A stretch of 64,000 nt of DNA. It comes from CANNBR01 sp964604015 (lineage in GTDB: Bacteria > Babelota > Babeliae > Babelales > CAIQNR01). Every line of letters begins with the position of its first letter. Position 1 is the stretch's first letter. The stretch spans positions 248,001-312,000 of the forward strand of contig CAZRXF010000012.1 of assembly GCA_964604015.1 (NCBI GenBank). The letters run 5' to 3'. The notes under the pieces were generated by a model that ran no database searches, was not told the origin of the DNA, and saw only the letters and a list, made by a program, of their open reading frames with translations. A program made the translations under genes and the position numbers. Shown piece by piece: positions 8,933 through 17,464 of this stretch.

Positions 8933-10306
8933 ATGAAGAAGTTTAACGTAATGTTTTTATTAGGATGTGCACTCGTTGGTACCGCACGGACGGGAGTGAG
9001 TGACAGCAAAAAGGCACATCTTTCAAATGAGTGGTACCCGTCAGATCCAGAAAAATTAAAAAAGAAACTCAAAGAGCTTGATGATGAAGCCGAGTCATTG
9101 TACAGCGCGCAAGTTTCCGGAGTCCGAGCGCTCATTGTTCCGCATGCTGGATTAAGTTATTCAGGTTCTCTGGCTGCTGCCTGTTTTCGTCTTCTTGATA
9201 AGAAAAAGGTGAGGCGTATTGTTCTTCTTGGTCCATCGCACCTTCCTTTTAGAGGGGTCATTCTTCCTTCGTACTCATCCTACCGTTTAAGTTCTGGCGT
9301 TCTACCGATTGATGCTCGGGTGGTGCGTGAACTTGCTCTTGAAGGTGCGCCATTCACCCTCATTGCTGAGACAAAAAAAGACCCGCATTACAAAGAACAT
9401 TCACTTGAGGTGGAACTGCCTCTTATTCAGGAATACACGCCGCGAGCAAAAATTGTCCCCATCATTGTGGGAAGTATTGAGCCTCAGGATGTGAAAAAAG
9501 TTTCTCGTGCTCTTAAAAAATATTTGGATAAAGAGACGGTGGTAGTAGTGAGCACCGATTTCACCCACTATGGACCACGTTTTGATAATGTTCCGTTTAA
9601 AGTTGACCAAACAACCCCATTGCGCATCAGGGCGCTTGATAACGGATTGTTGCAACCAATTTTTAATCGTTCGCTTTCTCAGTTCTTATCTCATCTTTCT
9701 GCTTCTGAATCGACCATGTGCGGGAAGAATCCGCTCTCTGTTTTGTTGGGATTGTTTGAAGAAGGAGTGTTTGAAAAAGAAGTTCCGTACCTCATTGGAT
9801 ATGATACTTCAACAACAAAAAAAGCTGATGATCATAAGAACAGCGTCAGTTATGTCGGTATGGCTTTTGGTAAGCCACACCTAGGGCCTGTTCCTATGCT
9901 GACAGGATATGAACGACGCGCGCTTGTCGATCTTGCCTACTCTGTGATGGAAAACAAACTGACAGGCGATATTGATCAAAATTTACTTCTTCCTCTTATG
10001 ACTCCCAATTTGCAAAAACCATCACGTCTTTTTATGGCGCTTTATAAAAAGACTGATCCTTCATTTGTGAACCACCATACGGGGAAGCAGTGTGAAGGAG
10101 AAACGTGTGAAAGCCTATACAAAGCCGTTATGGCAGAAGCAGAAAAGGGCATGAGTTCATTTGAAAAGATAAAAATGACTGTTGCTGACTTGCGTGATGT
10201 TGAAATACAAATTTCTCTCATCACGACAGAAAAGGCTCCCACCACCAAAACGAGAAAAACGATTATTGCGCAGTCGGTGCATACGACTGGAATGCATTAT
10301 TGTTAA
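8933..10306 (+). CDS. Memo-family protein fused to a degenerate AMMECR1-like domain, possibly secreted
   Basis: 457 residues. The ATG at 8933 follows GAGGGAG and starts a hydrophobic leader (MKKFNVMFLLGCALVGTA) that may be a signal peptide. Residues about 60-315 match the Memo / AmmeMemoRadiSam protein B family, with all metal-ligand motifs kept: VPHAG (His71), GPSH (His103), DFTHYG (His212) and MCGKNP (Cys263). Residues about 325-440 resemble AMMECR1 in layout, but its usual GCIG core is replaced by GKQCEG. The radical-SAM partner of the AmmeMemoRadiSam set is not in the window. The reaction is unknown; Memo proteins bind copper or iron. Confidence 0.75.
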   Translation: MKKFNVMFLLGCALVGTARTGVSDSKKAHLSNEWYPSDPEKLKKKLKELDDEAESLYSAQVSGVRALIVPHAGLSYSGSLAAACFRLLDKKKVRRIVLLGPSHLPFRGVILPSYSSYRLSSGVLPIDARVVRELALEGAPFTLIAETKKDPHYKEHSLEVELPLIQEYTPRAKIVPIIVGSIEPQDVKKVSRALKKYLDKETVVVVSTDFTHYGPRFDNVPFKVDQTTPLRIRALDNGLLQPIFNRSLSQFLSHLSASESTMCGKNPLSVLLGLFEEGVFEKEVPYLIGYDTSTTKKADDHKNSVSYVGMAFGKPHLGPVPMLTGYERRALVDLAYSVMENKLTGDIDQNLLLPLMTPNLQKPSRLFMALYKKTDPSFVNHHTGKQCEGETCESLYKAVMAEAEKGMSSFEKIKMTVADLRDVEIQISLITTEKAPTTKTRKTIIAQSVHTTGMHYC

Positions 10307-10350
10307 CATCCTTTCTAAGCACAAGAAGAGCTTTTCAATACACCTAGACT

Positions 10351-10779
10351 CTATTGAGGATTCTTATTCTCCGTTAAAAGAAAGCGAGCAAGTTCTTCTG
10401 GCGTTCCCTTAATAGTACGAGACCAGTCACCAGGACTTCCATCAAGGGGTATTGCAGGGCAATAGTAGAATAGGGGGGCTTCAATGTTAGGGCTCTCTAT
10501 GCCGCGACTTTTTGTAATTCTCATTGTGCTGTCGTCTCGGTGAAAAACTCTAATGGTAATGCGGTTGAAGGTACAGCCACGTAGGGCTCCCTCTGTATAT
10601 CTTCCTTGTGACAGCCTGGTCGTCCATATCTCTGGTCCTATTCCACATTTGCGTGCATCAATGGTTAACTCGCAGATCTTTCTTATTCTTTGGTAAGAAA
10701 GAGAGCTGTAGTCTGGTTTAGCGGCATTTGCGTCATTGATTTGAATCATAAGAAAAATGAAGATATGCCTGACAGTCAT
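10351..10779 (-). CDS. Small secreted protein of unknown function
   Basis: 142 residues, starting with a plausible signal peptide MTVRHIFIFLMIQINDANA (cleavage at ANA). The mature part contains four Cys residues, which could form disulfides in the periplasm, and a mix of strands and loops. No family is recognised. AAGAG precedes the ATG. It lies 27 nt upstream of the symporter stop-codon side on the same strand and converges with the Memo-like gene. Confidence 0.6.
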   Translation of the reverse strand: MTVRHIFIFLMIQINDANAAKPDYSSLSYQRIRKICELTIDARKCGIGPEIWTTRLSQGRYTEGALRGCTFNRITIRVFHRDDSTMRITKSRGIESPNIEAPLFYYCPAIPLDGSPGDWSRTIKGTPEELARFLLTENKNPQ

Positions 10780-10806
10780 AAAAACTCTTTTCGTGTAAAT
10801 GGTGAT

Positions 10807-12186
10807 CTACTTCTTTATATGCCCTATACCGTACAACAGCAGCGATCCTGCAAGAATGATGAATGTCGCATAGGGCGCACTGGACGTGATGATCGGCGCG
10901 ATGCCTGTAGGAAAGTAGGCAGTTGGAATCTTAAAAATCAGAAAGAGAAGTAGGCCGGTTAGTGCAGCCATCCATGCAGCAGATGACACGTGTCTTTTTA
11001 AGAAGAGGCTGCCCAAGAAAGGCACAAAAAGAGCGCAAATGCTTACTTCATAACTTGCAACAAGCACGCTAATGATCTGTTCAGGAAATAGATACGAGAT
11101 AAGAAGTGTTGAGATTCCGGCCACACAGATGATGATCCGAGAAAGAGCAATGGATGGTTTGATGGCTAATAATTCGCTGCAGGGTTTGGTCAAAATTGAA
11201 GTGAGTGCACACAAGAGCGAGTCGGACGTTGAGGTGATGGCTGCAAGAATCCCGCAAAGAGCAATGGTAAAAAAGAAGGGGCTTGTTAAGGAGGTCAATA
11301 CAGGAAGCAAAGGACTTACGTCGGCTCCTAGCGCAAGCCCGAGAAACTTTCCTTTGATGCCGAGGTAGAAAGGAACAAAGGAAAAGAAGACGAGCAACAC
11401 ACTTGCCAAAAGAGCGGAGATGCCAGCGATTTTCTGGGTTCGTGCTGAAAAGAATTTTTGTGCAAGGTCTTCTTCAATCAGACAAAAAAGTGCAGGTACC
11501 AGGATGATCCTGAGCCCCTCCTGCCAGGTGATACTACTCTCTTGGTACATCTCAAAAACACGCGTCAGATTTTCAGGAGAAAAGAAGGAGACAGGGCTCG
11601 TGAGAAGGCTGTAAAGGCAGATGCCAGAAAAGACAAGGATGATAAAGATGATACGGAAAAAATCAGTGATGATGACGGTATGAAGTCCCCCGATCATGGT
11701 ATACGTTACAATTCCCAACCAAAAAAGAATGAAGAACAGGTGATCGTGAATGTTTGCGAATGTGACGAGTACTGATTTTACTGCCAAGATCTGCCCAATC
11801 AAAATTCCCAAAAGGCTGATCACTGACAACACGGCCGCAAGTTGCCGTAGATTGGTCGACCGATAGGTCATCTCCAAAATCTCTCCTGTTGTTGTAGCGT
11901 TGAACATACGCATTTTTTCTGCAATGCCAAGACCAAGAATGAGAAGCCCAAGCGCCACCCCAAGAATGTAAAAAAGACCACGAAAGGGATCTTGTGCTGT
12001 TCCTAAAAACATTCCACCACCTACCTGAGCAGCAAGAAGTGTTGCTGTTACGGCAGGGATTCCCAATGATTTTCCGGCAAGAAGATAATCAAGCGATGAG
12101 ACATTCTTGCGAGAGGCAACGTAGCCAATAAAAAGATAGAGGGCAAACAGTCCAGCGGTTATGGCGAAAAAAAGAGTGGTCTGCAT
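10807..12186 (-). CDS. Sodium:solute symporter family (SSF) transporter
   Basis: 459 residues with about 12-13 hydrophobic segments. The start (FIGYVASRKNVSSLDYLLAGKSLG) is the family hallmark at the end of helix 1, followed by an AAQVGGGMFLG helix and a GGLHTVIITDF segment typical of SSF proteins. Members use the sodium gradient to import amino acids, sugars, proline, pantothenate or acetate; the substrate here cannot be inferred. A GAAAGG ribosome site lies upstream of ATG. In a host-dependent cell this is a likely nutrient uptake system. Confidence 0.85.
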   Translation of the reverse strand: MQTTLFFAITAGLFALYLFIGYVASRKNVSSLDYLLAGKSLGIPAVTATLLAAQVGGGMFLGTAQDPFRGLFYILGVALGLLILGLGIAEKMRMFNATTTGEILEMTYRSTNLRQLAAVLSVISLLGILIGQILAVKSVLVTFANIHDHLFFILFWLGIVTYTMIGGLHTVIITDFFRIIFIILVFSGICLYSLLTSPVSFFSPENLTRVFEMYQESSITWQEGLRIILVPALFCLIEEDLAQKFFSARTQKIAGISALLASVLLVFFSFVPFYLGIKGKFLGLALGADVSPLLPVLTSLTSPFFFTIALCGILAAITSTSDSLLCALTSILTKPCSELLAIKPSIALSRIIICVAGISTLLISYLFPEQIISVLVASYEVSICALFVPFLGSLFLKRHVSSAAWMAALTGLLLFLIFKIPTAYFPTGIAPIITSSAPYATFIILAGSLLLYGIGHIKK

Positions 12187-12327
12187 GGGGGCCTTTCAGC
12201 TAAAGGGTACGTTGTGTAGTGTAACGCTCTTTTATGATGATAGCGACGACGATGAGCTATTACATAAATTTTTCTAGGAAATATAATCATTCTTCGAAAA
12301 ATGAGCTTATATTTTCTATTGCGTCGT

Positions 12328-12355
12328 CCCCAGCGATACAAAGTGAGCGTTGGGG
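12328..12355. repeat. Inverted repeat downstream of HAD-like gene
   Basis: Arms CCCCAGCG (12328-12335) and CGTTGGGG (12348-12355) can pair with one wobble across a 12-nt loop. It sits directly after the stop of the minus-strand HAD-like gene, but no T tract follows on that strand, so it is a stem-loop of unknown use rather than a clear terminator. Confidence 0.4.
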
Positions 12356-12362
12356 ATCCAGT

Positions 12363-13067
12363 TTAAAAACTGCCTAAGAGAGTTTCAATGTCGCGTTTGC
12401 ACTGTGAAACAGAACGAAAAAGAATAGCATTCATGCCATAGGTATGTGCCGCTTGTACGTTACGTTTGGTGTCATCGATAAAAATAGCAAGGTGTGGGCT
12501 GGTTGCCTTATTAATGGTACTGAGTGCTACGTGGTAGGCGATTGGCTGAGGTTTCCAGATAAGTGAATGTTCATCGTGAACGTTTCGGTTAATGGTATTA
12601 CGGGTATCGGTCATCAGAGAAAAATAGGCAGGATACGTTGCTTGCAGTCGTTCTAATGTTGTGTTTCCGATGTTAGAAAGAAGATACAGCTCGTGCCCCT
12701 GCTGTTTAAGATGGCCTAGTAACGTTTCCATCTGTGTATCTGCGGTATAAATAGTGTTCGAGTAATTAAGAAGTTCTGAATGAAGGTGGGGACGTTGTTT
12801 GGCGGCGTTAAGGTAGGCTTCGGTGATACGGTTGCCGGCTTTATACGAACGATGGAGGGACTTCCATGTTTTGAGAGAGCACAGTGCTTGCATGCCTTCC
12901 TTGAACGTCTGGGGTTTCTTTGTGATGCGGGCAATACCGCGCAAAAGGGGAAAAACTCCTCGACGATGGAACAGAACCTGATGGATATCAAGAAGAAAAA
13001 AAGCTGAGGATTTTAGCTCTTCCTGAGCTCGTTTAAGGGTTGCAAAATGGTTGCTCAGATACAGCAT
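12363..13067 (-). CDS. Atypical HAD-superfamily protein (DIHxV type), no signal peptide
   Basis: 234 residues. The ATG at 13067 has GGAG five nt upstream; a stop codon upstream in frame leaves no room for a leader. Motif I reads FLLDIHQVLF: Asp27 is the nucleophile position and His29 replaces the acid/base Asp of phosphatases. Motif II is LYLLSNIG, the motif III Lys sits in IWKPQPIAY and motif IV is IFIDDTKRN. It is clearly paralogous to the 16608-17372 protein, matching from LSxHF onward, but lacks its export signal. Catalysis is uncertain; another chemistry or a regulatory role is possible. Confidence 0.75.
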   Translation of the reverse strand: MLYLSNHFATLKRAQEELKSSAFFLLDIHQVLFHRRGVFPLLRGIARITKKPQTFKEGMQALCSLKTWKSLHRSYKAGNRITEAYLNAAKQRPHLHSELLNYSNTIYTADTQMETLLGHLKQQGHELYLLSNIGNTTLERLQATYPAYFSLMTDTRNTINRNVHDEHSLIWKPQPIAYHVALSTINKATSPHLAIFIDDTKRNVQAAHTYGMNAILFRSVSQCKRDIETLLGSF

Positions 13068-13260
13068 GCGTTCTCCGTATGGCAGGGAAATGAATGACAA
13101 GCTAAAAAGCTTATTCTAGCACAGGAAAGGGTTCTAGAAAATGAGCGTGCGATCGAGCTCAAATGAGCGATCAGAGTCTTTAAGTATTGCTTTTTAACCA
13201 CATTGTTTATTACAATCAGAATATAAATATTTATTATTTAAGATAAAAGGATGGTGTTAC

Positions 13261-14454
13261 GTGAAAAAAATAGTATGTGTTGCCTTACTTGCTGGTGTGT
13301 CGATGTTGCGTTCAGCGGGTGATGCAGTCATGATGGAAAGAGTGAGAAGCTCTGGGCATGTTGATCTTTCCGGTGAAAATGTTGGTGGGCGTCGTGAGGG
13401 TTACCAGCCTAAACGTGAAACACTATCGTGGCGCCAGAGGATTCAAAATTTTGTATCGCGCAAAGGAAATTCAGGCAAGCCTGTAGGTAAAGGATCAGAG
13501 CAGGCGACTGCTTCAGGGCAAGGCGGAACAGCCGTTTCTACTGTTGAAGTTGCAAAACCACGCGATTTGAACGCGCCGTTGGATGAAGCAGAACGTGCTG
13601 CCGTCTTGCGAGCTGCTATTAAAATCCGCCCAAGCTTATGGGATAGATTCCGAGGAAATAAAGTACCAGATGTTGAGCCATATACCTTACAAGGTACGCA
13701 ACAGGCGCTCTATGTAAAACTTGTAGGAAAATTTGCTCATAACCCAAGTTACGATGTTACGGTGGAAGATCTTGAAGGTCTTACAGTGGGTGAGAGGATG
13801 ATCGCAGAAAGAATCATCAACACTGCTCGCAACGTAGGAAGAGAGCAAAATAGGCTCATGAAGGGCCTTACTCGAGAATCAAGACTACAAGTTTTGAGGG
13901 TGCTTGACGAAGAAAAAAATGCGCAATCGCTAACGATCCCACAATATTTGGAGCGCGTAAGGCTTTTGGTTGATGTGGAAAAATGGATTGTAGAGGAGAT
14001 GAATAAGTTGCCGGAGAATAATAGTGGAGTTCAGGATCGGCAGGCTGTTGGAAAATTCTTCGAAAACAAAAGCTCTACTGTTAAAGAAGCCGTCACCAAA
14101 CTTATCAACGCACCCATGGATGAAGGTGATGCTGGTTCAATTGCCAGTGGCGAATATGCGCCAGTTCCTTCAGGTAAAGTGACCTGGGCAAAAGCTAACT
14201 CAATGTATCAACTTGTGGAGAGAAACATTCCTGGATTAAAGGATGAAGAAATTCAAGAAACGTTAAATGCAGTTGCGGACAGAATGGCCAGATCAGGAAA
14301 TGATTTGACTGAGGTACAGAAAGCCTTGCAGAACGAACTTCGTGCCGTTGATAGAAATGGGCCTTTAGGTAATCAATTAACTTTCGTAAATCTGTTGGTG
14401 CGAAATTCTAAGTTTGCAGAGGATTTTAAAAAACAAATAGCTGCTCTGAAATAG
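13261..14454 (+). CDS. Secreted helical protein of unknown function
   Basis: 397 residues from a GTG start with AAGGA upstream. The N-terminus MKKIVCVALLAGVSMLRSAGDA looks like a signal peptide. It is followed by a low-complexity Gly/Ser/Gln/Lys linker (about residues 60-95) and a long helical C-terminal region (about 110-397) without recognised domain. It is flanked by HAD-like genes on the opposite strand and ends in its own terminator, so it is a single-gene unit. An exported structural or effector role is only a guess. Confidence 0.7.
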   Translation: MKKIVCVALLAGVSMLRSAGDAVMMERVRSSGHVDLSGENVGGRREGYQPKRETLSWRQRIQNFVSRKGNSGKPVGKGSEQATASGQGGTAVSTVEVAKPRDLNAPLDEAERAAVLRAAIKIRPSLWDRFRGNKVPDVEPYTLQGTQQALYVKLVGKFAHNPSYDVTVEDLEGLTVGERMIAERIINTARNVGREQNRLMKGLTRESRLQVLRVLDEEKNAQSLTIPQYLERVRLLVDVEKWIVEEMNKLPENNSGVQDRQAVGKFFENKSSTVKEAVTKLINAPMDEGDAGSIASGEYAPVPSGKVTWAKANSMYQLVERNIPGLKDEEIQETLNAVADRMARSGNDLTEVQKALQNELRAVDRNGPLGNQLTFVNLLVRNSKFAEDFKKQIAALK

Positions 14455-14520
14455 TTACAAAGTAGAGAGTTCAATATACAGTTTCAGGGGCTACTGACTT
14501 AGAAGCTTAGGTGTACATTA

Positions 14521-14559
14521 AAAGAGGGTGATTGAAGAAATTCAGCCACCCTCTTTTTT
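14521..14559 (+). terminator. Rho-independent terminator
   Basis: A ten-pair outer stem (AAAGAGGGTG with CACCCTCTTT) plus a short inner helix is followed by a T tract. It closes the 13261-14454 gene. Confidence 0.8.
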
Positions 14560-14577
14560 GTTAGTCTTTAAAAAATT

Positions 14578-15474
14578 CTAGTACGTATGGCAGAACCTAC
14601 CATGGCTGAGGGAAGCAAGCGTCTTTTGCAATTGGACGGGATTTTTATAGACAATGCCGATATCAAACCCGTTTTCAAGCGCTGCCAGGATGTTTTCAAG
14701 CTTGTCGTCGATGAACACTTTAAGCCTGAAGAGTATGCTTCCATCAGATGCATTAAGCAGTTGATTACAAGAAAGGTTGGTGGTGTACACAAGTGGTTTA
14801 GGCTTATGGAGCCAGCCATTGTGTGGTCCTGCTATGGTGTTGTGCTCATGATTAGCCAAGAAGGTAAGAGCGAAACGGATTAAATCTTGTTGGGTACGAG
14901 TAAGGTCTTCATTTTCAAGAAGCTGAGATTCAAGAAATATCATTTGCGTTTCAAGTACGTTCATTCCCATGTTTGAAAGTACCACGTTGGTATGGCCACG
15001 ATCAGCAAGTTCACGTAAAAGAGTAACGGTGGTGTAGTTAAGGGTGTTTGCCTTAATGGTGAATTTCCTGAGAATTTTTACAAAGTCAGGATCGCTTTGT
15101 TCAACGTGGGTAAGAAGGGCATCCCATACATAGCCGCGTGGATCGCCTAATTTTTTGAGCCGTTTCTTTTCTTCAAGAAGGGTGAGAGCCTTGGAAAAAA
15201 TGGTGTAGATTTCTCGGATTGAATATCCATCGTTCCACATTTTTTTTACACCGTTGAGCCAACTGTCATCATTATCGAAAATGACACCATTAAGGTCCCA
15301 TGCAAAAAGAGCACGTGCAAAAAAGTGATCAGGGTTCAAAGATGCTGTTCCTGGGTGGAACGTTGCCTGATTGTAATAGACGTTCTGGAAGATAAAATCT
15401 TGTTGAATGGTGATTATGTCAGTTTGAATGCATCCTGAACCTATAACAAAAAATAGTAGTGATAGCTTTTTCAC
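14578..15474 (-). CDS. Atypical HAD-superfamily protein (DLNGV type), exported
   Basis: 298 residues from a GTG with AGGGGA upstream. The leader MKKLSLLFFVIGSGC is hydrophobic and ends in Cys, but the -3 residue does not fit a classical lipobox, so signal peptide versus lipoprotein is open. Motif I is AWDLNGVIFD, with Asp60 at the nucleophile position and Asn62 replacing the usual Asp. Motif II is VVLSNMG, the motif III Lys lies in LHKPKP, and motif IV is VFIDDKLEN. Closely related to the 15673-16596 protein over its whole length (shared NVYYN, DPRGYVWDA and GHTN). Function unknown. Confidence 0.8.
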   Translation of the reverse strand: MKKLSLLFFVIGSGCIQTDIITIQQDFIFQNVYYNQATFHPGTASLNPDHFFARALFAWDLNGVIFDNDDSWLNGVKKMWNDGYSIREIYTIFSKALTLLEEKKRLKKLGDPRGYVWDALLTHVEQSDPDFVKILRKFTIKANTLNYTTVTLLRELADRGHTNVVLSNMGMNVLETQMIFLESQLLENEDLTRTQQDLIRFALTFLANHEHNTIAGPHNGWLHKPKPLVYTTNLSCNQLLNASDGSILFRLKVFIDDKLENILAALENGFDIGIVYKNPVQLQKTLASLSHGRFCHTY

Positions 15475-15600
15475 GCCAGTCCCCTTTTTTAACGATCTGA
15501 AAACGTCCCTATCGATCAAGTTTAGAGAATGGAGGGGTTAGAAATCGAGAAAATCGATGTAATCAAGCTTGGCGAGAAATAAGAGAAGCCTAAAAAGGAG

Positions 15601-15657
15601 TAGAAGCTGTGCGATGTGGTATTAGTAACGATACTAACCCATCAGCAGCAGCTTCTA
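15601..15657 (-). terminator. Long hairpin, likely terminator of the upstream HAD gene
   Basis: Outer arms of nine perfect pairs (15601-15609 and 15649-15657) enclose further pairing and an apical stem TTAGTA-ACGA-TACTAA. On the minus strand the hairpin is followed by a T5 run four nt later, right after the stop of the 15673 gene. The apical part (15618-15639) recurs in similar form at 22018-22042. Confidence 0.55.
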
Positions 15658-15672
15658 GAATTTTGAAAATAA

Positions 15673-16596
15673 TTATGAAAGGGCAACGAGCCTTCCGTTA
15701 CTTACGTGGCCCAAGAATTTCCTGAGTCGTTTACAACCCTTGTCATGAGAACCATTAAAGTACACGGCGACATCGAAAAGACCATCAGCAAGTGCCGCTT
15801 CGATATTTGAGAATTTGTCATCAAAGAAGATGGTAAGACCATCTTGGTCATCGAAATTTTTCACCAAACAAGTTGCATAACTTTTTTGCATCGGCTTATG
15901 AAGCCAGTTGTTTTCTTCAGATGCGATAACATTTCGCCCTTTGTTTGTTAAGAACGTAATGGCAAACTGCGTTGCTGCTTGTTGTTCTGGTGTAAGTATT
16001 CCCTTTTCAAGTTGTCTGCGTAAAAAATGTACGTTTACTTGCACAAGGCCTTCACCCATATTTGAAAGCACCGCGTTAGTATGCCCGTTAGCAGAAAGTT
16101 CTTGTAAAAGTGCAATCATGTCGTAGTCAAGATGATTTGCCTGTTGTGAAAAGCGTCGCAAAAGGTCTGCGAACTCTTTTCCTACAGAAGATGTTTCAAG
16201 GGTTTTGAACATAGCATCCCACACATAGCCGCGTGGATCATGTAGTTTTTTAAGTTTTCGTTTGTAGTTCCAGAGCTTTCCAAAAGAGGCGAGCATCCTG
16301 AATGCGTAGGTCCATCCACGTTTTTCAGTCACTGCAATTTGATACAAATTTGCCGTGATGCTGTATTTCTTACGAAAGATAACGCCGTTTAGGTCCCAAC
16401 TTAACAGAACACGTGAAAGGCGGTGTTCAGGAACAAGCGTTTTTCCAGCTTTGTCAAAGAGCCCTTGGGGGAACTTTTTGATGTTGTAATACACGTTAGG
16501 AAAATGTTTTTCGGCAGCAAGAGAGGGGTTCTTTGCCACACTAAAGGCTGGTGTAAGAAACGCCAGACTTATACAAATAGTGAGTAAGTTTTTCAT
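15673..16596 (-). CDS. Atypical HAD-superfamily protein (DLNGV type), exported
   Basis: 307 residues. The ATG at 16596 has GGAGG with 5 nt spacing and begins a clear signal peptide (MKNLLTICISLAFLTPAFSVA). Motif I is SWDLNGVIFR: Asp68 at the nucleophile position, Asn70 where phosphatases have the acid/base Asp. Motif II is AVLSNMG, the motif III Lys is in LHKPMQ, and motif IV is IFFDDKFSN. The start lies 12 nt after the stop of the next HAD-like gene upstream, so the two form an operon. The shared DPRGYVWDA block with the 14578 protein marks a subfamily-specific cap. Substrate unknown. Confidence 0.8.
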   Translation of the reverse strand: MKNLLTICISLAFLTPAFSVAKNPSLAAEKHFPNVYYNIKKFPQGLFDKAGKTLVPEHRLSRVLLSWDLNGVIFRKKYSITANLYQIAVTEKRGWTYAFRMLASFGKLWNYKRKLKKLHDPRGYVWDAMFKTLETSSVGKEFADLLRRFSQQANHLDYDMIALLQELSANGHTNAVLSNMGEGLVQVNVHFLRRQLEKGILTPEQQAATQFAITFLTNKGRNVIASEENNWLHKPMQKSYATCLVKNFDDQDGLTIFFDDKFSNIEAALADGLFDVAVYFNGSHDKGCKRLRKFLGHVSNGRLVALS

Positions 16597-16607
16597 GTAC
16601 GCCTCCA

Positions 16608-17372
16608 TTACAGCTGTAGAAGAGTGGAAACGTCATGGAAAAATTGCGCGTACGAGGTGTAATGAACCGCGTTAAGCCCTACTGCGTGCGCTGCCTTAAC
16701 GTTGTGTAGTTGGTCATCAACAAAAATACATTGTTGCGGTGCTCCTGGTTTACCAATAGTGGTCAATGCTTGTTCGTAGGCTTTCGCTTGAGGCTTCCAT
16801 ACAAAATTACCCGTTGTTTCAGACGCAGTACGATTGATGGTGTTGCTTGAAGAATGCATAACTTCAAAAAAGGTAGGATGTTGGGCAACAAGCCGTTCGA
16901 GAGTAACATTTCCAATGTTGGAACACAGATAAAGATGATGGCCCCGATCTTTTAATTGAGTCAAAAGACGCAACATCTGTTTATTGGGGCTAAAGATATT
17001 ATTAGAAAAATCGATCAATTCCTGATGTAGATGTTGGAAATCTTTTGCTGCATCAATCTTACATTCAGTAATTTTGTTACCGGTACGTTTACATTCATTG
17101 TATTTGGCGCGTGCCTTTTTTGAAAAGGCCGCCTTGACACTTTGTTTAAAGAATTTTTTCTTGCTCTTTATCTTTGAGAAAGCTTTCACATACTCCCCTC
17201 TATCAAAAAGAACACCGTGAATATCAAAAAGGAAATGCGCACGTTTTGAAAGAACCTGCTGAGCATGCTCAGGAGATGAGAAATGCTTGCTTAAAAAAAC
17301 TGTTTGAGACTGTTGTGCTGCGTGAGCAATAGCCGTGCACAACAAAAAGAGCGTAATGACACACCTTTTCAT
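16608..17372 (-). CDS. Atypical HAD-superfamily protein (DIHGV type), exported
   Basis: 254 residues with a signal peptide MKRCVITLFLLCTAIAHAA and a GGAGG ribosome site. Motif I is LFDIHGVLFD: Asp50 at the nucleophile position and His52 in place of Asp. Motif II is LYLCSNIG (Ser151), the motif III Lys193 is in VWKPQAKAY, and motif IV is IFVDDQLHN (Asp219/220). A Lys-rich cap (about residues 65-105) follows motif I. It is the closest relative of the 12363-13067 protein and the first gene of a two-gene operon. The preserved nucleophile and metal-site Asp suggest it may still bind a phosphate-like ligand. Confidence 0.8.
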   Translation of the reverse strand: MKRCVITLFLLCTAIAHAAQQSQTVFLSKHFSSPEHAQQVLSKRAHFLFDIHGVLFDRGEYVKAFSKIKSKKKFFKQSVKAAFSKKARAKYNECKRTGNKITECKIDAAKDFQHLHQELIDFSNNIFSPNKQMLRLLTQLKDRGHHLYLCSNIGNVTLERLVAQHPTFFEVMHSSSNTINRTASETTGNFVWKPQAKAYEQALTTIGKPGAPQQCIFVDDQLHNVKAAHAVGLNAVHYTSYAQFFHDVSTLLQL

Positions 17373-17464
17373 GATACCTCCACCATTTAAAAGAGTATTT
17401 CACCAGGATAGCTGTGGAGGCGGAGAGCGTCAAAAGGTAGGAGGTCAAAACGATTATTCTGAGG

